The position numbers and the translations under genes were made by a program. Below the pieces are notes generated by a model. That model saw only the letters and a program-made list of their open reading frames with translations. It had not been told where the DNA came from and did not search any database. A stretch of 10,916 nt of DNA from Discostella pseudostelligera (taxonomy: Eukaryota; Bacillariophyta; Thalassiosirophyceae; Thalassiosirales; Thalassiosiraceae): the NCBI GenBank assembly GCA_036940085.1, contig JALLBK010001487.1, forward strand, positions 1-10,916, read 5' to 3'. Shown one piece after another: positions 1-7,897 of this stretch (its first letter is position 1; every line of letters starts with the position of its first letter).

Positions 1-546
1 ACAGGATATCTCCCATCATTTCAATTTCAGCATAAAAAGCAATGGGATGGAGCATGCAATCCTGCTGCAGAGCAAGGTGCTTCTTGTCATGGAGACTGTC
101 ATCATCATCGTCATCATCAGCATCAGTGGCACCACAGCAGCTTGCCTCTCTGCTCTCTGCTCGTCCTGTGGTCACAAATGCACTTACTATGAGGACTAGG
201 ACTATGCCTATGGCACCACAACATCATGATGACAGACTGAGACAAAGAGTCCCCTTTGACATCCACACAGCCTGAGGGACAAAACAGACAGCTTACTTCG
301 TTGATGGACTGACAGACTTGAAACAAAAAAGTGTCACTTTTAACCTTTGGACAGACCCAACAAGTGAGTGAGTGACCGTCGACAGACAGACTTAGCCTCT
401 TGCTCGTCCCTCTTTCCGCCACATTTTTCAACAAATTGTCTTCCCGCCATTTTCGCCCCGGCATATTCGCATGTCTTCCCGCCATTTAAGACACCACTTC
501 CGCCCGCCGGACGACATCCACATCATTCATCTTCGACATCACGATC
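1..546. other. Upstream region without a supported gene
   Basis: Short open frames exist on both strands here, but their translations show no recognisable domain, and their composition follows CATCAT/GACAGA simple sequence. The stretch immediately before the first gene (about 411-487) is rich in CCGCCA motifs, including an exact 15-bp direct repeat listed separately, and probably carries 5' UTR and promoter sequence of the gene starting at 547. I see no TATA box or tRNA. Confidence 0.5.
438..487 (+). repeat. Exact 15-bp direct repeat upstream of the first gene
   Basis: GTCTTCCCGCCATTT occurs at 438-452 and again at 473-487, a 35-bp period. A related TTTCCGCCACATTTT lies at 413-427. The second copy ends 59 bp before the ATG at 547. 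The core TTCCCGCC resembles the E2F/DP consensus TTTSSCGC, so these could be paired transcription-factor sites. That reading is inference; a chance local duplication is possible. Confidence 0.4.
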
Positions 547-1019
547 ATGAAGTCCTCCTGTTTCGTAGCACTATTGCTACATCTCCTCCTCCTCTCCCCA
601 CTAGCAAACGCATCCAGGCGCGTCGAACAAAAGCACCATCATCATCATCATCATCATCATCATCAGCAACGACAATTATTTGTTAGAAAATCATTTCAAT
701 GGAAGGCATCGCTCAATACTCGTACCGGCGTGGCATCGTCGCGAGAAGAGTCGATATTCACAGCATACCATTCCCATCATCATCCTCATCATCATCATCA
801 TCACCCTGCTCCTACTGTGGACGATCGGTGCAATGACAAACATAATCATGACGAGGATAATGAGACATTATTTTCATCAATAAAGAGACATCGTCGACAG
901 AGAAAAGCTGAAAGATATGAATTCGCTCATCAGATATTTTCGACATACCCCAAATTTCTGGAACGACCATCGCTCACTGCTGGGTTGTGTCGAGTTGCCG
1001 ACTCAACAACACCACCACC

Positions 1020-1050
<31 letters not shown>

Positions 1051-1812
1051 CCGTCGTCGTCGTCATCAATATCATCTCTGGAGTGTCGTCTACTACAATT
1101 ATTCAAACTGCCACCGGCGCTATTGATCTTTGGCAAGCCTCGCTGTTGTTCGTATCGTCGTCGCGCTATACCATTACTACAGCAATCTCAATCAAATAAT
1201 TTGAGTGCAGATATTATGGAGAATTATGATGGTCAATCATCGACGACACCCAATCCCAAGGAAGAGATGATATGTTGTATTGAAATACCAATTGTGGGTG
1301 GCTTATTGGCGCATGTTGACACTCCAACACTAGACACGACGACGACGACGACAACAACAACAAAATCATCAGCCAATGAATGGACATCTTCCAAACGTAG
1401 CACCAAGCAACAGGTTGTAGAAAATGGATATCTGCGGTTCACATGGATTGAAACACAATATCCTACCAACCACCGGAAGAATCATCACCATCAGCAGCAG
1501 CAACAGCAGCAACAGCAAAAGATATCACAACCCGAAATCCATATCATTACACAAATTGGTGGTCACTATCGACCAACACTTGCCGGACCTACTCTCCCCA
1601 TTCCCAAATGGCGACATTCCATGTATTGTTCAACACAACGGATATTTCATGCCTATGTCATGTATAGATTTCATGGATATGTCATGAATGAGTATGATAC
1701 TACCATGCTTGGTCAAAGAGCTGGACGAACAGTAGTACCAACCGACGATACTGGTTGGGCACCGGAACATCATGATGTAGAGGAGTATAAGTACTTACTA
1801 ATCGACAATTGA
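547..1812 (+). CDS. Secreted or ER-targeted His-rich protein of unknown function
   Basis: I do not recognise this 421-residue protein. The start is supported by an in-frame TAA at 487-489 with no ATG between it and 547. The N-terminus is a textbook signal peptide: basic MK, a hydrophobic core at about 5-19, and an A-N-A|S cleavage site after residue 22. Residue +1 is Ser, not the Phe expected of diatom plastid precursors, so secretion or ER residence is more likely than the plastid stroma. Next come ten consecutive His (30-39), a second His cluster (75-86), Pro/Ser (156-174), Thr (264-272) and Gln (316-324) tracts. Between and after the repeats are regular-looking segments: 179-211 with Cys180, 200 and 201; 242-257 with Cys243 and 244; 293-303; and 329-382, ending in an aromatic and His-rich helix-like stretch. 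These suggest a real domain interrupted by repeats. No intron is evident, and the stop is TGA. Confidence 0.65.
634..663 (+). repeat. CAT microsatellite encoding ten histidines
   Basis: One CAC and nine CAT codons give His30-39 of the secreted protein, immediately after the signal peptide. A second, interrupted CAT block at 769-804 encodes HSHHHP followed by six His. The reading frame selects His rather than Ile (ATC) or Ser (TCA). Confidence 0.85.
1012..1068 (+). repeat. Compound CCA/TCA/TCG microsatellite (Pro then Ser tract)
   Basis: Eight CCA codons (Pro156-163) pass into TCA and then TCG repeats (Ser164-174 with one Pro). The blocks differ by single substitutions, as expected if one trinucleotide array expanded and then mutated. 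The tract separates the His-rich N-terminal part from the Cys-containing segments of the protein. Confidence 0.75.
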
Positions 1813-1967
1813 AAAGAGTCAACAAAACTAACCCCAAATATATATCAAATTATTAGCTTGTAAGGAACGATGCAAATGATATCATTGTTTTCAAAATATC
1901 AATGATGATGGATCAAATCGTTCACATAAAATCACCATGATGAATGTGGTGTTGCATGTTTATTGAT
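1813..1967. other. Short convergent intergenic spacer
   Basis: These 155 bp separate the stop codons of two genes that point at each other. The spacer is AT-rich and must hold both 3' ends. No hairpin terminator is evident and none is expected for a nuclear eukaryotic locus. The two transcripts may overlap at their 3' UTRs. Confidence 0.6.
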
Positions 1968-4296
1968 CTACGCCCGTGCCACAACAAGAACATCATCTTC
2001 CTCCTCATCACTATCCTTCCTCCTTCCCACCTCCTCTTCTTCGTAATCTTCCTCATCCAATACCACATAATGGGCCCCGCCCGAAACTCGATTTGCCAAC
2101 GCTGATTCCGCCACGGCCAACCCAGCACGGGATGCATCACGTAATGCAATCACCTCCCATCCTGCCGACCCACCATTCTCCATCCATAATCGATCGGCCT
2201 GGTCACAAATAGCACTCAATTCGGAGACGGCATTCGAAAGCTTGGCCGGAGTGCGTACGACACCTACATTCTCCCACATGAGGGATTTCAAGTGTGCGAG
2301 GATGGAGAGTGCCTCTTGAGAGACCTTGTCGTTGGGTGTGCCTGTCCTACTACCGGATGATGACGCCGATATGTTGCTATGCCGACGATCCATTACCAAT
2401 CGCTGTTCAATGGCGTATCGAGCACGATGGATCGTTTCTAGAACCTCCTCTCGTCCTTCTAATGCTAACATATCCGTAGTATCGGCAACATGTCCCGCCA
2501 CCACCTCTCCAACACTTGCACCAAATACCAACCCCTCCAACAAACTAGTACTCGCCAAACGATTCCCACCATGCAGACCAGTCCGTGCGGCCTCTCCAGC
2601 GGCATACAAATTACGATGTGACACCACCCTTCCGGACAAATCAGTAGTCACACCCCCACAGGTGTAATGCGCCGCGGGTATAACTGGCATCCATTCCTTC
2701 GTAAAATCCATCGAATTGCCATTCGATCGCGTCATTAGATGATGATGTATGCTCGGGAAGCGTTGTTGCAACCAACCCCCATCGCGATGGGTTATATCCA
2801 AATAGGCATTGTGACGATAACTAGCACTACTTCCATTCGTCTTTTGACTTTCACAGAATACCGCACGTGCGACAATATCCCGTGGTGCCAACTCACCATC
2901 GGGATGGTAGTCACGTGCAAAGGCACGGCCATCGCCGTCGCGTAGTATGGCACCCTCGCCTCGCAATGCCTCGGTGAGTAAGAAACGTGCTTCGTTGGGT
3001 AAATAGAGTGAGGTGGGATGGAATTGCACATATTCCAAGTCGGATACAATGCCACCTTTGCTTGCTCCGCTGGCGCTACCAGCACCACTTCCACCACCAA
3101 GTAACTGATCTTCCAAACGTAATGCCAATGCTACACTCGATCCTAATGCATTAAATCCTAATGGATTTGTGGAATGTTCATATATACCCGCAAGTCCACC
3201 ACTGGCCAGTACAACTCCATGGGTAGCGTAATGGTTGGTAACTTGATTGGTACGTTTGTCGAGTACTTGAGCACCAATTACCATGCTACCACCACCACCT
3301 CCACTACCACTTCCACCGCCACGAATACCACCAGAGCTACCCTCCTCGACTTCATCCACCGCAATCAAATCAGTAACCACTGCATCTCCCACAAAGTGAA
3401 TCAATGGATGATTGTACGCCGCTGTAGTAATACAGGAGGTTATTACCTTGCCAGTACAGTCGGCATGATGGATAATGCGTGGTACGGCGTGAGAGGCCTC
3501 GAGGCAGAGACTTAGTACATCGTTGCTGCTGCTACTGCTGCTCTTGTTGCTGCTGTCGTCGTTCCCAGTCGTCGTCGTAGTAGTAGTAGTAGGAGCAACC
3601 GTAGTCCGATCAAACGGCACCACACACCCATAATACTCCTCTCCCATCCCATCATCTTGTTTACCTAACAATAACTGTCGAACACGTGATGGACCCTCTA
3701 GGGCTAATTTCCACGCCGCGTCTTCGTTCCAATGCACACCCGATGTAGGACATTGTTGTCCTTGTTTCATGGGATGATTATGATTGGTGCTGCTGTCGCT
3801 GCTGCTGCCATTAATTCTGTTGCTGTCGCTGGTATTGCTGCTGCTGCTGCCATTGATTCCTCTGCCAGTAGATGATGATTGGGATGAGGAAGTGGTGGAG
3901 GAGGAGGAATGCACCGACATATACGAAGAATACGTCCCCTCTTCCAACGTTGCTCCACGTGTTTGTAATAATGGACCTTGATATCCGGAGGCAATACGAA
4001 TATCGTTTACAAGAGAGAGGGGTGTGTCTGCCAATTCGTTGTTGGTGCCATTGCTGTTGTTGTTGCTGCTGCCGTTGCTATTATCGCCTCCTAATTGCTG
4101 CTGCTGCCGCTGCTGACCCGGATTATCTTTCAACAGTCGATAATTTCTATAAATCACACCCCCCTGTGCCCAATACGAATTACAATCCGTTCTGTCTGAT
4201 CCGGCATGGAGTATAGTAACGGGTATACCATGTCGTGCGGCCGTGAGGGCTGTCGCGCATCCGGCCACTCCAGATCCGAGGACTAGTAGACGCTCA

Positions 4297-4351
<55 letters not shown>

Positions 4352-4553
4352 GGAGTTGTTGCTTGTGATGTGATGAAGTTGGTATTGCTATTGTTGTGGA
4401 TGATGATGATGAGGAGGATGCTCGAGTGGTGGTTGAGGATACTGCACGAAATAATGAAGAAGTAGTAGATCGATAATGATGGCCTCCTCCTGCTACTACT
4501 CGATGCTTGCTTCGTAGTAGGAATAATTGTCGTTGAAGAAGAAGAGCGCTCAT
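1968..4553 (-). CDS. nadB: L-aspartate oxidase (NadB), de novo NAD biosynthesis
   Basis: This FAD enzyme oxidises L-aspartate to iminoaspartate, which quinolinate synthase then uses. In the 861 residues, the FAD-binding GSGVAG is at 93-98, NSYWAQGGV at 125-133 and EASHAVPRIIHHADCTG at 352-368. QFHPT contains His512, ALRGEGA Arg531, AAHYTCGG His629 and TGLHGGNRLASTSLLEG Arg665; these match the catalytic His244, Arg290, His351 and Arg386 of the E. coli enzyme. The C-terminal helical domain (about 748-832) contains MWENVGVVRT. The family is usually about 540 residues long; the excess is low-complexity sequence at 66-86, 143-260, 318-345, 400-425 and 483-503. ATG 4551-4553 follows an in-frame TAA at 4572-4574, fixing the start. 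Residues 1-64 are Arg/Ser/Thr-rich without acidic residues, like an organelle presequence. Oddities are GSS where relatives have GDG (471-473) and an acidic tail. There is no SufE fusion as in plants. The identification is firm. Confidence 0.95.
4299..4352 (-). repeat. CAA microsatellite encoding 18 glutamines
   Basis: A run of CAA codons encodes Gln68-85 of NadB, directly between the presequence-like N-terminus and the FAD-binding fold, which begins at residue 87. It probably forms a disordered linker and is likely length-polymorphic between alleles. Confidence 0.9.
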
Positions 4554-5340
4554 TGTAGTAATAATATCGTATTATTTGATGCACCACGTTTTGTTTTATT
4601 TCTCTCCTCTCAGCAATGGAACGATGAACGATGCCGATGCAGAGTGTGACGACAATGTCGACGACGGCGGAGGCGATGGCAAAATGAAGGGTGGACGGAA
4701 TGGAAGATATATTATTGATAGAGATGATGAAGACGATCGACGATCGATCGACGACGATGTTAATTTTTATTGGTACTGTTGTTGGGGTTGTACTGCTACT
4801 AGATAGTTGACGAGGAAGCGAACTCCCGACGGCCGACGACGATATGCCAATGAAATCAATGGACGAACGAATGCGTATGGTAGAGAGGTTTTTTGTGTGG
4901 TGGTGGTGAGATAGAGGTGGCGGGAGGGAAGCGACCTGCCAAGTCAGAACGAGCCCGCAAAAAATCATATTAATTCCAATGTAAGAGAAGGTGCATCTTC
5001 CGGCAGAGAAGGATCTTTTTGGTCCGGAAGCAAGCTCAAGTTGGCGATACTTCAATTCCAATCATTGAATACTGATTCCTTGTCAACAGGAGGAACGTTC
5101 TACACAGAGACCTTCTTTGGCGATCAATTTGTCTCTGAATTGAACCTTGCTTGGAATGAAGAGATGATTTAGGCAACACCACATCATGGCCCCCCCTGCC
5201 CTTGCCGAATGTTATTGCATGATAATGCATGACAATCATGATGGCCATGGTTATAGTGAGCCACCCTAAGCACGATGTCACAAATGCAAAAAGACAACAA
5301 GAGAAACAGTAAAATCGACCATTAGCAGGAGGACAGGAGG
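4554..5340. other. Region upstream of nadB, no supported gene
   Basis: This should contain the nadB 5' UTR and promoter, read on the minus strand. Open frames occur on both strands, but their products are Thr/Ser/Ile-rich or Asp/Gly-rich translations of CGA/GAT/CAA simple sequence with no domain. A 10-bp palindrome CGATCGATCG lies near 4740. I see no clear promoter element. Confidence 0.5.
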
Positions 5341-5376
5341 GATGAGGATGATGATGATGATGATGATGACGATGAG
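5341..5376 (+). repeat. GAT/GAG simple repeat
   Basis: A GAT-rich array, with about seven uninterrupted GAT units from 5347, lies in non-coding sequence. It has the same trinucleotide class as the coding repeats in the neighbouring genes, but here no convincing reading frame uses it. Confidence 0.75.
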
Positions 5377-6629
5377 GAGGAGCAGGTTCTCGGAGGATCC
5401 CTCAGCCATCGCATCATTCATTGCACATGATGATGGTGATAAGAAATGGGCAGTAGGAATGAGGACGATGAGGCCCTCTCTATGATCTACGACTACTATA
5501 GGAGTCATGAGTCGATGAGTAAGCCCATGTTTGCTGCTACTGCTGCTGCTGCTGCTGTTGTTGCTCTCCTCCGGACAATCTTTGTGTGGTGGCGGTTGCA
5601 TGCTGAGGTTGCATGCATGCTGCTGGCCTCTTTGATGCTCGATGCTCCCATAATGATTGGTGGAAGAGTGCATTTGTTGACACATCAACTACTGTGAAAG
5701 CATATCATAAACATCACATATGATTGACCAGCATCAACACACAGCAACCATTCTCACTCGGCAGCCCCAGCCAGGCCGCGACAGTAAAAGCTAAGCAAGA
5801 AAAAGGTATCGTACTTACCCACTACACCAACGACAATGACGATGACACTCATATGTTCTTGTCTTCCCCTCTCCTCTCCACATTGTCATTTCTCCTTGCG
5901 CTCTCACATCATCCATCATCCTCATAGAAGAAGAACAAGCAATGTATCGTTACTAGTCACCGAATCAAGACCACCACCATTCTTCTCCATTGTCACCATC
6001 CCCACCATGCACTACCCCTAAGGATCTATTCATATCTATTGTTGGCAACAACAGCAGCTGTGTTCTTTTTCAAGTTGAGTAGGCAATTCTTCTTCCGGAC
6101 GATGCCCTAAACCTTGTTGGTGATCCGACAGCTCCTCGTCATGCTAGTCAATCGGAAGCACCTTACAATGAGGCATACCGATGCAGGCATTTTGTCTGGT
6201 GACAGGGGGATTTCAGCACAAAAGTAGTAGACAAGGATGAGGACAAGGAAGGAGAGTGAAACAAGAGTTTGTTCATGATGTTGTCATCATCGCCAAAAAG
6301 CACAGCAGGATATATCTATTGTTACAATGGCAGAGTGTGGGGCAATAGCAGTAAGACCTGCACAGAGGTATGCAATGAGAATTTTGTATTGGCCAAAAGG
6401 ATTGAACTCTTCCACCTCAACGTCCACATGATCCACAAAATGTAAGTGGTGCATGGTGCACCAGCAGGACCAGTAGAACGATCAGTGTTCTTTTTCAGCA
6501 AGAACTGTTCTGTAATTTACTACGTCTCCTAAATTTCTTCATTTTCCCCGCTTTTGACTCTTCAATCTACTATCACAACAATGGATACCCCAAATGTTAT
6601 TTCTTCCACCCGAAAGGCCAACCCAGCAC
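5377..6629. other. Intergenic sequence, no supported gene
   Basis: No frame longer than about 136 codons exists here, and none shows a domain or a non-repetitive composition. I looked for tRNA A- and B-box motifs on both strands and found none that pair into a cloverleaf. A local GGTTGCATGC duplication occurs near 5594-5620. A non-coding RNA gene cannot be excluded by eye. Confidence 0.45.
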
Positions 6630-6692
6630 ACCCACCAAGCAACCCACCAAGTAACCCAACACCAAGCTACCCACCATGTAACCCACCAAGTA
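6630..6692 (+). repeat. Minisatellite, five units of about 12 bp
   Basis: The consensus unit is ACCCACCAAGTA. Units are 6630-6641, 6642-6653, 6654-6668 (15 bp, with an internal ACA insertion), 6669-6680 and 6681-6692, preceded by a degenerate partial copy at 6621-6629. Translation on the minus strand gives a Trp/Val-rich run that is an artefact of the repeat, not a gene. Confidence 0.85.
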
Positions 6693-6746
6693 AGATGCCT
6701 GTTTATGAATAGGAGCCCTAGATAGGGTATGGGTGTGGTTGGCTGG

Positions 6747-6758
6747 TTAGGGTTAGGG
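6747..6758 (+). repeat. Two perfect TTAGGG units (interstitial telomere-like motif)
   Basis: TTAGGGTTAGGG is embedded in a G-rich stretch (about 6720-6760), 55 bp from the minisatellite. TTAGGG is the telomere repeat of many eukaryotes, including stramenopiles. Two units can occur by chance, so a telomeric origin is only a possibility. Confidence 0.4.
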
Positions 6759-6760
6759 TA

Positions 6761-7897
6761 ATAAACAACAATGTGAAACAAAAGATCAATATCACACAGT
6801 TGTGTTGCCCATCATGCTCTGGAAGATTGTCTCCTTCCATTCTTCTTGTGTTTGTGTTATCATGTGTACAATAGTCTGGGTTCTTATGATAATGTCTCCT
6901 CTGGCAAAGTATGGGTATCCATATAGCAGCCAAACTCATTAAACCAATACAGTAGATAACCAGCACTGCGGCATGTATCTGCTAAATTGAAATTGCAGCA
7001 TGATGGGTTCGCAACATTGGCAACTAATCACTTCGCATTTGTGTTTACTACTAGTACGATGTTTGTGAGGGAGGCGGTTCGAGGACTCTAGCTCCAGTCT
7101 CCAGTGTGAACCAGGTTGGTTTAGATATTTAAACGGTGAGAGGCTGCATGGGATAATTTAGGAAGTTTGATCTCTCTTACTGGTTGCCATCGGCTCTCTG
7201 AACAAGTGCAGTGCAAACAAGGGCACTAATTTGTTCGTATTGACAATTGAGGATTAGATACAAGCACCGAGGAAGATGATATTCGTGGTGCAGTAGATCA
7301 ATGGGATACTGCCCTTCACCCCATATTCAGAAGAACCGACGATAACAACAACAGTTCCACCATCGGAAGCGAGAGGAGACACAGTAGTACATGTTATAAT
7401 CAAGCTGTAAGCCGTTGGATGTATTAGCATCAACCTGATTGACCCTAATCGACCCCACTAATCATTACCGTTTATGTCTGCATGACATACGCCGGCAGCC
7501 GGCAGCAGTGTTCGTCGTCTAGAATATTTTGTCACGGACGGGGGAGGGTTAAGAAGGTGAGCAACGAGGACTTCATGAAATATACGGTATGAAGGAGAGA
7601 TCACATCATCTCGTTGTATTTCGTATTGTTGTCAAGAAAAAGTGAGCATGTCCATTCATCATTCAATACTTCTCGAAGTTAAGGATTAATTTGAATCGGT
7701 CGATCGCCTTCTCCCATCTCCCATGCCACGACAAAATTGACTTGGATGTCGATCCGTGAGCAACAATGCCTCGGTTGTCGCTCGACTCCGTAAACCCATG
7801 ATGCCTTGTCGGCGGATTCCAATCAATCTCCATACATACATCGTTTCTCGTCTCACTCTTCGGATTCGTCATTGTCATGCCATCATCACCACAATTA
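6761..7897. other. Intergenic sequence downstream of the Hsp70-like gene
   Basis: The part next to 7897 should contain the 3' UTR of the minus-strand gene ending at 7898. The rest shows only short frames without domains. A short duplication GCCGGCAGCCGGCAG lies at about 7491-7505. I found no RNA gene or mobile element. Confidence 0.45.

Noticed and set aside
123..485. A 120-codon minus-strand frame with several Cys
   Set aside because: There is no recognisable domain or repeat-independent signal, and it overlaps the likely promoter of the gene at 547. A real small gene cannot be excluded, but it is unsupported.
1959..1964. AATAAA on the minus strand just after the nadB stop
   Set aside because: It lies only 4-9 nt past the stop codon, which is very close for a polyadenylation signal, and algal nuclear genes often do not use this hexamer. 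It is probably chance.
3767..4160. Possible phase-variable or CRISPR-like repeat array in the GCT/GTT-rich region
   Set aside because: The repeats are plain codon repeats (Ser, Asn, Gln) inside nadB, without spacers of uniform length.
4735..4757. CGATCGATCG palindromic cluster as a replication or protein-binding site
   Set aside because: Only 10 bp are truly palindromic, and the surroundings are a GAC/GAT simple repeat. No other support was found.
4294..5061. A 255-codon minus-strand frame overlapping the start of nadB
   Set aside because: Its C-terminal part is the nadB repeat region read out of phase (poly-Thr from CAA/ACA), and the rest is Ser/Ile/Thr-rich with no domain. nadB has its own ATG after an in-frame stop, so this frame is a shadow.
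5278..5688. 136-codon minus-strand frame with a hydrophobic stretch
   Set aside because: The Ile run and the Ser run come from the GAT and GCT simple repeats. No other evidence of coding was seen.
6539..6781. Trp-rich minus-strand frame
   Set aside because: The repeated Trp/Val pattern is the translation of the 12-bp minisatellite.
7070..7090. GGTTCGAGGAC, similar to a tRNA B box
   Set aside because: No matching A box, acceptor stem or anticodon arm could be paired around it on either strand.
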